Below, in pieces: positions 53,583 through 62,047 of a stretch of DNA of 64,000 nt. A model generated the notes under the pieces. The model saw only the letters and a list, made by a program, of their open reading frames with translations, had not been told where the DNA came from and did no database searches. Location: NCBI RefSeq assembly GCF_000732605.1, contig NZ_JPME01000026.1:1-64000 (forward strand), written 5' to 3'. The position numbers and the translations under genes were made by a program. Source of the DNA: Lacrimispora celerecrescens. GTDB taxonomy: Bacteria > Bacillota > Clostridia > Lachnospirales > Lachnospiraceae. The first letter of the stretch is position 1. Every line of letters starts with the position of its first letter.

Positions 53583-55721
53583 TTAATACTGGTTTTGTGA
53601 TGCGGCATACAGGTTTAAGACGTCTAAAATGATGCTGATATTACCATCACCAAGAATGGTACAGCCGCTGATACCTGAATCTTTAACATTGAAGCTGTTT
53701 AAGAATACTGGAAGCGGTTTTACAACGACCTGCTGTTCTCCTAAGAGTTCATCGACAAAGAGACAGTAAGATTTGTCACCGGATTCCACCCAAACCAGAA
53801 TTCCGTCTTCAATGCTTGTTATTTCTGTTTCAATGTTATAAAGTCTATGAATGCGGATAATGGGATAGAATTGGTTCATGCACCTAACGATCTCATTACC
53901 TTCCGTATCGTAGATCACTTCTTCATTCTTCACCTTAAAGGACTGGCGGATGTTCGCAATGGGGATGGTAAATACAGATTTTCCTACTGAGATCTCCATA
54001 CCATCCACAATTGCCATGGTGAGGGGGATTTTTAAGGTAGTACACATTCCTTTGCCTAATTCACTGGAAATGCTTATTGTACCTCCGATATTCTCTACGT
54101 TTTTCTTAACCACATCCATACCCACTCCACGGCCGGAAAATTCAGTGACAATTTCATTGGTAGAAAAGCCAGGGGCCAGAAGAAGGTTTAAAATTTCCTT
54201 TTGTGAGTATTCGCTTTCCGGTTTGGTAAGAATGCCGTTTCTCTTAGCTTTTGCTAAAACTCCTGCCGGATTTACACCCTTTCCGTCATCGCTGATGGTA
54301 ATGATGACTTCGTTGGTTGTATGGCTTGCTGAGAGAGTTAATTCTCCCTGAGGATCCTTCCCGGCAGCAATACGTTCCTCCGCAGTTTCTTCAATTCCAT
54401 GGTCCATGGAGTTACGAACAATATGCATGATGGGATCACCAATGCTGTCTACAATGGACTTGTCAACTTCCGTATTTTCACCGATAATGGTTAAGCGTAC
54501 ATCTTTTTTGAGTTTTTGTTTCATATCCCGGACAATGCGGTTCATTTTCTGGAATACGCCGGAAACAGGAACCATGCGCAGGGACATTACAATGTCCTGT
54601 AAGTCATCGGTCAGCTTGCGAAGCTGTCTTGTGGCCTTTAAAAAGCTGTCAAGGTTCTTTAAATTTTGAATATCAGGCGAGGAAGTCACCATGGATTCCG
54701 TAATGACAATCTCACCGACGATTGCAACCAGGTTGTCCAGCTTTGCCAGATTAACGCTGATCAGATTCTGTTTACTCGGCATCTGATGGGCATTTCCTTG
54801 AGCTGGAGAACGGTCAGCCGGGGTGCTGTCACCGGCAGTTGGAACGGAAACAGCCGAAGCATTCTTCTTCTCTGCACTGGGAGCAGTCTTAGCACGTGGA
54901 TTTTCAATCAGTTCATAGGAACGGATGTTGTTCATATTGTTGACTTGTGATATAGCCGAGTCAGCTTCCTCACGGGATTGGAAGGTTAAGAAAAAGCCTT
55001 TTTCTATGATGGACACGCTGCTTTGGCTGTTGGTCTCTACATCGGAGGGATAATAGTTAAACTCCAACCCGGATTCTTTTAATGCGCTGATAATCATGAA
55101 AGCCCGAAGGTTTTCCATTCCGCAGCCTTCATCAAAAAAGATACGAAGGAAAAAGGCAGCTGGATCCTCCGGACATTCTGCTACATCCAGGCGGATTTCT
55201 TCCAGGCTGGTGGCAGAAAGGGAAGGGGAAGCGACCGGTGCTGGCTGGGAAGCTACTTTGGGACTGGAAGTGCCCGTATGTTCTTTTTCCCCAGCATCGG
55301 CCGGATTATCATCACTGATTTTTTTCAGGAAGCTATTAATTTCTTGAGTCAGATGGTCGACATTATCACTAAGTGGTTCATTGTTTTCTACTTTTGAAAC
55401 TTCAGCACGAAGCATATCAGTAGAACGGAACATTAAATCAAACAGAGTACTTTTGTGAGAACTGTCAAGGGATTCCAGACCATTCTCACGGATAAAAAAG
55501 AATAAATCTTCAATACGATGTGCGATCTGCATCAGGGAGGAAAATTCCATCATGGCAGAAGATCCTTTGATTGTGTGCATGATGCGGAAGATTTCATTTA
55601 CGTCGTCTACTGTAAAATCTCCTGCTTTTTCGGCTTCTATCAGGAGCTCGTCTAATTGCTCCAGGAGGGAATTGGTTTCAAAGAGGTACATATCAAGCAT
55701 ATTATCCATGCCGTTATCCAT
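53583..55721 (-). CDS. cheA: Chemotaxis histidine kinase CheA
   Basis: The 712-residue kinase has a P1 phosphotransfer domain with H49 in FRIMHTIKGSS, a variable linker with a P2-like region, and a P3 dimerisation domain. P4 ATPase follows (HIVRNSMDHGIE N-box, DDGKGVNP, GRGVGMDVVKKNVE), with a P5 CheW-like domain at the end. It phosphorylates CheY, CheB and CheV. Three in-frame ATGs are close together at the start. A sigma-D promoter lies upstream. Confidence 0.96.
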   Translation of the reverse strand: MDNGMDNMLDMYLFETNSLLEQLDELLIEAEKAGDFTVDDVNEIFRIMHTIKGSSAMMEFSSLMQIAHRIEDLFFFIRENGLESLDSSHKSTLFDLMFRSTDMLRAEVSKVENNEPLSDNVDHLTQEINSFLKKISDDNPADAGEKEHTGTSSPKVASQPAPVASPSLSATSLEEIRLDVAECPEDPAAFFLRIFFDEGCGMENLRAFMIISALKESGLEFNYYPSDVETNSQSSVSIIEKGFFLTFQSREEADSAISQVNNMNNIRSYELIENPRAKTAPSAEKKNASAVSVPTAGDSTPADRSPAQGNAHQMPSKQNLISVNLAKLDNLVAIVGEIVITESMVTSSPDIQNLKNLDSFLKATRQLRKLTDDLQDIVMSLRMVPVSGVFQKMNRIVRDMKQKLKKDVRLTIIGENTEVDKSIVDSIGDPIMHIVRNSMDHGIEETAEERIAAGKDPQGELTLSASHTTNEVIITISDDGKGVNPAGVLAKAKRNGILTKPESEYSQKEILNLLLAPGFSTNEIVTEFSGRGVGMDVVKKNVENIGGTISISSELGKGMCTTLKIPLTMAIVDGMEISVGKSVFTIPIANIRQSFKVKNEEVIYDTEGNEIVRCMNQFYPIIRIHRLYNIETEITSIEDGILVWVESGDKSYCLFVDELLGEQQVVVKPLPVFLNSFNVKDSGISGCTILGDGNISIILDVLNLYAASQNQY

Positions 55722-55760
55722 AGTATTTACACCGCCTTGTTTAGTTTAGTATATATCTAT

Positions 55761-55787
55761 TTATCGGTATGGTTGGATAAAAAATAA
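55761..55787 (-). promoter_or_regulatory. Sigma-D promoter of the cheA operon
   Basis: On the minus strand: TTAT (55787-55784), 15 bp, ACCGATAA (55768-55761; 6 or 7 of 8 depending on the -10 consensus used), 40 bp before the cheA start. Confidence 0.6.
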
Positions 55788-55846
55788 TAGCAAATTAAAT
55801 AACCTTTAGAAAAATATATAAAATACCAGTTAAATGGAGGCTTAGT

Positions 55847-57268
55847 ATGGCAGATATTTTGAAAGTTACAACACCCCTTTCCGGTTATGATAATTCCACG
55901 ATCAAAAACAACCCCCAGGCTGGCCAGGGAGTCCAGATACAGAACCCAGTTGACCCCTCAAAGGTAATGAGGGCGGATAACCGGACTGATTCCGGGGGAA
56001 ACGGGGATCAGCAGCTGGCATTCCAGTATGGTTCGAATTTCGGTTCTTTTTTAAATCAGGTAAAAAACATACCGGATCTTACCAAGATCATGACCGATAT
56101 TTTCTTTCAGAGCGAAGAAATGTTGACTGGCGGAGTTATGGGAGAAGAAGCGGCGCAGAAGATCGCTTCCTTTTTTGAGGCGGCTCAGATGGAGGGAGAA
56201 GACATTCTGCCTTTTATAAAGGAACAGGCCGAATCAGCAGTCCGCTTTAACGGAGGCATTTTTGACCAGCTGCGTCATGTGATGGCGGAAACTACTTCTG
56301 TGGATTTAAAAGCTGAGATTTTAAATTTTATTAGGAAATTCAACGATATGTCTTCCGGAAAGCATATACTTCATGATATATTTAATACAGTAAAGGATAT
56401 GGAGGCATATGTTTTTAGGCAGACAAGAGAGCAGATAGAGGCTTTGCTTAAGGAATTGGACTTATCTGCTCCCGAAGGACAGACTTCTCAGAACAGCGCA
56501 CTCTTAAAGGAGAAAATCCTTCCTTTTTTGGGCCGTTATATTGCAATGAATCACGACATGGGTACGATACGGGATAAGATATCACTCTTGACGGTATTAA
56601 TAGCCAGGTATGAAAATGGGGACAGGGAAGAAGTTTTGCAGTCTTTTTCCAAACTGGCAGGTTATCAGGGCTTTCGTAAATTTTTTGGAGCCATGACTGC
56701 CGAGCAGTTCGGTGAGCTGCTTAATCAGGTCGACATGGAGCAGGCGGCAGGGAAAAACCAATGGGCGGATAAGTTTGTTGATTTCCTAAGGACCGGTGTG
56801 AATGGAGGTACCGGCCTTGAGAATAAGCAGATGTTTCAGAATATGCTTCAATCCCTGGTTTTAAATGAAAGTGTTTATATGCCCCTTTTGCATCTGGCAT
56901 TTCCTATGAATATAAACGGTCGGAAACTATTTTCCGAAATGTGGATTGATCCGGACGAGGAGGGCAGCAGCACACAAGCGGGGGCAAAGCATACGAGCAG
57001 AATTTTCGTTAAATTCGATATCAAAGAATTGGGGCTGTTTAAGCTTCTGCTCCTCTATGGGGATCATGCAGCCTCCTTACAGCTTTTCTATCCGGAAAAG
57101 ATGCAAAAGTCAGAGGCAAATATTTATAAGGAGATTAAAAATATCCTTGACCGGTATCATTTCCGAGCAGACAGCTTATATCTCCAGGCAGGGGGCGGTC
57201 CTTCCTCCCCAGTAGAAGTATTTCCGAAAATCCATGAAAGGAAGAATTCAGTTGATGTCAGAATTTAA
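55847..57268 (+). CDS. FliK-like protein (second hook-length-type protein, YlqG-like position)
   Basis: The 473-residue protein has a mostly helical N-terminal and middle part, without signal peptide. The C-terminal region (about 380-455, RIFVKFDIKELGLFKLLLLY and on) looks like a divergent Flg_hook domain. It is immediately followed by a gene for an FlhB C-terminal paralogue. That pair is known in bacilli (ylqG-ylqH) and clostridia. A regulatory role in export specificity is plausible but unproven. Confidence 0.6.
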   Translation: MADILKVTTPLSGYDNSTIKNNPQAGQGVQIQNPVDPSKVMRADNRTDSGGNGDQQLAFQYGSNFGSFLNQVKNIPDLTKIMTDIFFQSEEMLTGGVMGEEAAQKIASFFEAAQMEGEDILPFIKEQAESAVRFNGGIFDQLRHVMAETTSVDLKAEILNFIRKFNDMSSGKHILHDIFNTVKDMEAYVFRQTREQIEALLKELDLSAPEGQTSQNSALLKEKILPFLGRYIAMNHDMGTIRDKISLLTVLIARYENGDREEVLQSFSKLAGYQGFRKFFGAMTAEQFGELLNQVDMEQAAGKNQWADKFVDFLRTGVNGGTGLENKQMFQNMLQSLVLNESVYMPLLHLAFPMNINGRKLFSEMWIDPDEEGSSTQAGAKHTSRIFVKFDIKELGLFKLLLLYGDHAASLQLFYPEKMQKSEANIYKEIKNILDRYHFRADSLYLQAGGGPSSPVEVFPKIHERKNSVDVRI

Positions 57269-57617
57269 AAATACGTTAAATAAAAAGGCGGTAGCGATAA
57301 AGTATGACGATGCAAAGAATTCTGCACCTGTCATCGTAGCCTCCGGTATGGGATATATGGCGGAAAAAATAATTGAAACTGCCAATGAAAGCGGCGTACC
57401 TGTTTATGAGGATAATTCCCTGGCTACCATTTTGACCCAGCTTGAACTTGGGAGCCAGGTGCCGCAGGAATTATATCAGGCTATTGTGGATATTTACCTT
57501 TATTTCTTGAATTGTGTACCTGGTTCAGTAGAAAAACCGGAACCGGAGCCTATAAAGGAAATAGAGGAAGAGGATTTAATTAATGAGGAAATAATAAAAG
57601 AGGAAACGGTGGAGTAG
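57255..57617 (+). CDS. FlhB C-terminal domain paralogue (FlhX/YlqH-like)
   Basis: The 120-residue protein resembles the FlhB cytoplasmic C-terminal domain after the cleavage site (AVAIKYDDAKNSAPVIVASGMG, LATILTQLELGSQVPQELYQAIVDI). It lacks the NPTH motif and membrane part and ends in an acidic tail. It may substitute for or modulate the cleaved FlhB C-terminus. The ATG at 57255 has GGAAG upstream; an earlier in-frame ATG (57234) overlaps the ribosome site. It overlaps the upstream gene end by 14 bp. Confidence 0.82.
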   Translation: MSEFKNTLNKKAVAIKYDDAKNSAPVIVASGMGYMAEKIIETANESGVPVYEDNSLATILTQLELGSQVPQELYQAIVDIYLYFLNCVPGSVEKPEPEPIKEIEEEDLINEEIIKEETVE

Positions 57618-57618
57618 T

Positions 57619-58266
57619 ATGTTTACTGAATGTGAAAAAGCAAGTGTTTTTTCTTTAACGGGTGTCTTTATCGCAGAGGTAAGGGTAGTTGATTCCCATA
57701 TGGACAGCATGGGACTTATCTTTAATGAGGAAGATATGGATAAGGTGAACACAGAATCCGTGATCGTATTTCATGACGGTGTTCAGGGGCTAGTTACATG
57801 CAAATGTCGATTGTCAGGCAGGGTAAAGATCAGTGGCGAGGAAATTGGAGAGATCGGTAATGCGATCTATAAGGTTCCATGCGTGATCGATGAACTGATT
57901 GGTACAGAACAAAGGCGTCGTGACCTTAAAGTCAGAGTCTCGCTTCCGGTTATTCTGGAGACGGCGGATTCAGACGGAAAAGTCACACATATAGCCGCTA
58001 AAATAAAAGATTTAAGTGCAGGCGGGGTTGGGCTTGAAACAGCTGTTGAATTAAGTGTAGGGCAGATCTTTTCCTTTCTTTTTGAAACAGATAACGACTG
58101 TACCAGGCTCAAAGGCTGTATTCTATGGATAAAGAAATTGTCAGGTGAGAACGAACCGCCACGCTACCGATATGGCAGCCGTTTCTTTGATATGACATCT
58201 TATCAGGAGTCTATGGTCAGGAAGTTTGCTTTTCTGGAACAATTGAAAAAAAGAAAAACACAATAA
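57619..58266 (+). CDS. PilZ-domain protein (YcgR/YpfA-like)
   Basis: The 215-residue protein has an N-terminal YcgR-like domain (about 1-92) and a PilZ domain (about 97-205). The c-di-GMP motifs are EQRRRDLKVR (R99-R101, with K104 where the second Arg of RxxxR is usual) and D131-x-S133-x-x-G136. YcgR-like proteins slow the motor when c-di-GMP is high. The substitution could lower affinity. It starts 1 bp after the flhB-paralogue stop, so it is cotranscribed. Confidence 0.85.
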   Translation: MFTECEKASVFSLTGVFIAEVRVVDSHMDSMGLIFNEEDMDKVNTESVIVFHDGVQGLVTCKCRLSGRVKISGEEIGEIGNAIYKVPCVIDELIGTEQRRRDLKVRVSLPVILETADSDGKVTHIAAKIKDLSAGGVGLETAVELSVGQIFSFLFETDNDCTRLKGCILWIKKLSGENEPPRYRYGSRFFDMTSYQESMVRKFAFLEQLKKRKTQ

Positions 58267-58357
58267 TTGCTCATTAGGCAATAGTATTGCGATATGTAAC
58301 TTAATGATAAAAATTTACAAGCTGTAGAGTAAGGACTTATTAAAAAGGAGCGATTTC

Positions 58358-59723
58358 ATGAAACAACAAAAGAGGGGATTGGCAATAGCAGTTTTGGTTG
58401 CTTTTTGCCTGTGTCTCTTCCCTGAAAAAGCGATGGCAACAGAGGCAATCAATTCAATCAGTATTAAGGTGGTACTTAATATTGAGGCAGGAGACCGTTT
58501 ACCTGATATACAGATTAATCAATCAAGTGGAGAGTGCTATGTGACTTCCGGTGATAAAAAGTACACTGTCAGGGATGCCAAGTGGATCACTTCCACCTCA
58601 AAGGATATTACGGTAGGGGAGGAGCCAAGGATGAATGTTACCCTTACCCCCTCCGATGAATACGATGCTTATTTCAAATCCTCTTATGAGGCAACAAAAA
58701 TGAAAATCACTGGAGGTTCCTATGTCAGCGCAAAGAGGAATGGCAGCGATTTAACAGTTACTTTAAGAACGAAACCGGTAAAAGGTCTGTATGCTGAACC
58801 GGAAGATGTGGGCTGGAAGGATACAAGGCTTGGACAGGCGGTTTGGTCCAAGGGAGATAACACTTCTGGTGCCTATGAATTATGGCTTTATTGCGGAAAA
58901 AAAAAATATTTTAAAAAAGGAACAGGTAAAGGCTACATCTTATAATTTCTATCCGTATATGACAGAGGAAGGGACTTATTCTTACAAAATCCGTTCTGTT
59001 CCCTTTAAACAGGATGAGCTTAAGAATGGGAAGAAAAGCGGCTGGGTGGAGTCTGACGAACTGGTTATCAGGGACCGGGATGTATCGGATGGAACAGGGA
59101 AAGACTCAGATACAATTGCCGGCAATGCAAATGGTACAGGAGTAAAGGAAGGCTGGAGTCAACAGTCCGGAGTTTGGTACTACCGGTATGCAGATGGAAC
59201 GGTTCAGGCTAATTCCTGGCTGGAGCTTGATGATGTATGGTACCGGTTTGATCAGGAAGGGAAGATGGTAACAGGCTGGTTTATTCAGGATCCTGATATC
59301 TATTATACGAATTCCAAAGGGGCTATGGTGACCGGTTGGAATAAAGTTGATAATTCATGGTATTATTTTTTCCCGGACAAAGGTTACGAGGCCCCCATGG
59401 GAGCTGCTGCAACGAACTGGCAGGTTATAGACGGCTATTATTATTATTTTAACAGCCAAGGCGCCATGCAAAAGGACTGGATTAACCAGGCAGGAAGATG
59501 GTACTATTTAAATACCATACAGGGGAACTTAGAAGGAGCTATGCTAAAGGGCTGGATTACTCGCAATGGGTATACCTATTTTACCGGTGAAGACGGAGTT
59601 ATGGTAACCGGATGGCAGAAGATTGATGGTCTATGGCGCTACTTTAATCAGAATGGTACTATGGCTGTTAATACGGTAATCAATGGATTTCCGGTGAATG
59701 AAGATGGGGTATGGGTGCAATGA
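58358..59723 (+). pseudogene. Secreted choline-binding-type wall protein, frameshifted in an A10 run
   Basis: A signal peptide (about 1-27, ending AMATEA) leads a domain of about 200 residues shared with the next gene. Five to six Trp/Tyr-rich cell-wall binding repeats follow (GWSQQSGVWYYRYADGTVQAN, GWNKVDNSWYYFFPDKG). The first frame stops at 58945. At ten A residues (58897-58906) the rest continues in another frame; nine As join them into about 454 residues. The repeats bind choline or other wall polymers. Its place between flagellar genes and a transglycosylase suggests wall remodelling. Confidence 0.8.
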
Positions 59724-60778
59724 TGAAAGAAAAGAGAAGAAAACTGTTTTCTGCGTGTTTTGCCATGTTCGTGGCGGCATTTATATGTTTGCCGGCTGTA
59801 ACAACCTATGCTGCTGATTCTGTGGTGATTCGAAGCGTGAATCTTAAATTTGACAGCCAGTATGGGAATGAAGAAATACTGATGCCTGGAATTTCCACAA
59901 CCACTGCAGGTGTATCAGTTAAGGATGTGGTTTGGAAACGGGATATCAGCAAATGGAAGGCAGCAGGTAATGAACGGGTCAGTGTGTTTTTAACATCAGA
60001 CACCATGATATTTGCAGAAGGCTACAACCGGTCAGAGTGTAAGCTCACAGGAGCGAAGTTCGTCTCAGCCAAGGCCGTGGATAATCATACTTTGGAAGTA
60101 AAGGTGGATTATGTTCCTGTAGTAATCTTAGGAAGAACACCCAGAGCCGGCTGGAGCGACAGCAAAAAGACAAAGGCCGTATGGGAGAAGGTTGAATTTG
60201 CTACTGGTTATCAGGTTGCTCTATATGCAGACGATAAGCTGAAAACCCGTATTTCCGTAGGAACCAATACAGTTGATCTTTCTAAATACATGGATAAGGA
60301 TGCAGTTTATTACTATGAAGTCCGGGCAATCGGTTTTACTTCCGATGACCGAAAATATATGAAAGATGGGGATTATGTAACTTCCGAAGACGTCATTATG
60401 GAATATGACGGCGATACATCAGGTGCATGGAAGGGAAATACATACAAGCAAGAGGATGGCGGAGTCCCCAGAAATTCCTGGAAGCAGATATTAAACGACT
60501 GGTATTATTTCGATGGGAACGGAGTTTATCAGACCGGCTGGATCCTGTCAGGTCAAAGATGGTATTATATGGATCCTAAGGACGGAAAATTACTCGTAGG
60601 CTGGCAGTTTGTCAATGGGAAATGGTATTATCTAAATACGGTCGGAGGAGAGATGCTGACGGGCTGGATAGAGCCACAGCCAGGAATCTGGTATTATATG
60701 AATCCAGATGGAAGCATGGCAAGCAGCACGAATGTCGGCAATTATTGGGTGGACGCTTCAGGAAGATGGATTCCGTAA
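59720..60778 (+). CDS. Secreted choline-binding-type wall protein, paralogue of upstream gene
   Basis: The 352-residue protein has a signal peptide (about 1-35, VTTYAADS) and a domain paralogous to the upstream protein (AKFVSAKAVDNHTLEVKVDY; RAGWSDSKKTKAVWEKV; YYYEVRAIGF). Four C-terminal wall-binding repeats (DWYYFDGNGVYQTGW and similar) follow. The start overlaps the upstream stop (ATGA). The shared domain has a fibronectin-like feel and no catalytic motif that I can see. Confidence 0.83.
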   Translation: MMKEKRRKLFSACFAMFVAAFICLPAVTTYAADSVVIRSVNLKFDSQYGNEEILMPGISTTTAGVSVKDVVWKRDISKWKAAGNERVSVFLTSDTMIFAEGYNRSECKLTGAKFVSAKAVDNHTLEVKVDYVPVVILGRTPRAGWSDSKKTKAVWEKVEFATGYQVALYADDKLKTRISVGTNTVDLSKYMDKDAVYYYEVRAIGFTSDDRKYMKDGDYVTSEDVIMEYDGDTSGAWKGNTYKQEDGGVPRNSWKQILNDWYYFDGNGVYQTGWILSGQRWYYMDPKDGKLLVGWQFVNGKWYYLNTVGGEMLTGWIEPQPGIWYYMNPDGSMASSTNVGNYWVDASGRWIP

Positions 60779-60805
60779 AACGGAAATTGACGGGAGGATT
60801 AAATT

Positions 60806-61540
60806 TTGGCAACAATAGACCAATTAAAACTTTCTGCACTTACCAATGCAAAGGCAGGGCAGGCGGGATATACGGCAGCTTCATCTGCCAAGGGGAATTT
60901 TAAAAAGATTTTAAAATCAGTAGCAAAGGCTCCGGAAAACCTTGAGGCCATATTCAAAGAGGCGTCTAAAAAATACGGTGTCTCCGAAAAACTGTTAAAA
61001 GCAGTTGCTAAGGCAGAATCGAACTTTAACCCATCAGCTACTTCAAAGAAGGGGGCTGCCGGGGTAATGCAGCTGATGCCTGCCACTGCCAGATCCCTGG
61101 GAGTGGACGATCCTTATGATGCAAGAAGCAATATCATGGGTGGAGCTAAATATTTAAAAGAAAATCTGGAACGTTATAATGGAAATGTAGATCTCACTCT
61201 GGCGGCTTATAATGCCGGCAGCAATAATGTGAGCAAATATGGAGGAATCCCTCCTTTTAAGGAAACCCAGGAATATGTAAAGAAGGTTAAGAATTATATG
61301 GGAGATACCGAACCATCAGGATATTCCGACGCATCAGGATATTCAACGGATATCTCAAGTGCTTTGCAATATCTGTCAAGTTCATCGTTGGAAGGAGATA
61401 GCGGAAGCCTTGTACCGGCTAAGTCTGATTATCTTTATTTAATCGAACTGATGAAGATTCGGATGCAGATGGCTTCCTACAGCATTTCCAATCAATTTGG
61501 CTCTGATGATTCATTGTCTGGGTCGATCTATAATTTATAA
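60806..61540 (+). CDS. Lytic transglycosylase (SLT domain)
   Basis: The 244-residue protein starts at a TTG behind GGGAGG. The SLT/lysozyme-like fold (about 45-170) has catalytic E71 in AKAESNFNPSATS, GAAGVMQLMPAT, and ALAAYNAG-like TLAAYNAGSNNV. No obvious signal peptide is seen, so it may be exported by the flagellar apparatus like other flagellar muramidases. It would open peptidoglycan for the rod. The C-terminal 60 residues are Ser-rich. Confidence 0.88.
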   Translation: MATIDQLKLSALTNAKAGQAGYTAASSAKGNFKKILKSVAKAPENLEAIFKEASKKYGVSEKLLKAVAKAESNFNPSATSKKGAAGVMQLMPATARSLGVDDPYDARSNIMGGAKYLKENLERYNGNVDLTLAAYNAGSNNVSKYGGIPPFKETQEYVKKVKNYMGDTEPSGYSDASGYSTDISSALQYLSSSSLEGDSGSLVPAKSDYLYLIELMKIRMQMASYSISNQFGSDDSLSGSIYNL

Positions 61541-61542
61541 AT

Positions 61543-61592
61543 AAAAAGCCTAATGGAAGATCGAAAGAAATAGATTTTCCATTAGGCTTTTT
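61543..61592. terminator. Bidirectional terminator after the transglycosylase gene
   Basis: AAAAAGCCTAATGGAA and TTCCATTAGGCTTTTT pair over 16 bp around a loop. It serves the transglycosylase gene on plus and the receiver gene on minus. Confidence 0.9.
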
Positions 61593-61645
61593 GTATGTAA
61601 TAATAATTAACATATTATTTTAGTCATAAAAGAACTGTCCATCGT

Positions 61646-62026
61646 TTACTTTTCGGAAAGTGCATCACTTACTTTTACCAATGCCTCGATAAAATATGAT
61701 TTCTTAACAGGCTTGAAAACGAATGGAACAGAGGGACCCAACTCTTTAACCATCTGCTGTGTTTTATCATAGACAAGAGAGCTGATGATGATAATCCCTG
61801 CATCCGGATGATGCTTCAATAGGCGTTTGGAAGCTTCGATGCCATCAATTCCAGGCATTAAAATATCCATGGTCACAATATCTGGTCTTTCTCTTTCATA
61901 GGCTTCCAATGCCTCTTCCCCGCTTCTGCACTGATAGATTACATCAAAATCTGTTCCTTTAAGTAATTGTTCTATCTCATTGCGTGTTACAATTGAATCA
62001 TCGACAATCATAATTGTTTTTCTCAT
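61646..62026 (-). CDS. CheY-like single-domain response regulator
   Basis: The 126-residue receiver has D9/D10, phospho-acceptor D54 in TMDILMPGIDG, S82/S83 and a lysine in VFKPVKK. No output domain. It is encoded 21 bp downstream of the DUF342 gene and is probably cotranscribed. It differs clearly from CheY at 25252, so it may serve another input, perhaps as a phosphate sink. Confidence 0.85.
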   Translation of the reverse strand: MRKTIMIVDDSIVTRNEIEQLLKGTDFDVIYQCRSGEEALEAYERERPDIVTMDILMPGIDGIEASKRLLKHHPDAGIIIISSLVYDKTQQMVKELGPSVPFVFKPVKKSYFIEALVKVSDALSEK

Positions 62027-62047
62027 AATAGCTTCCCTCCTTCTGAT

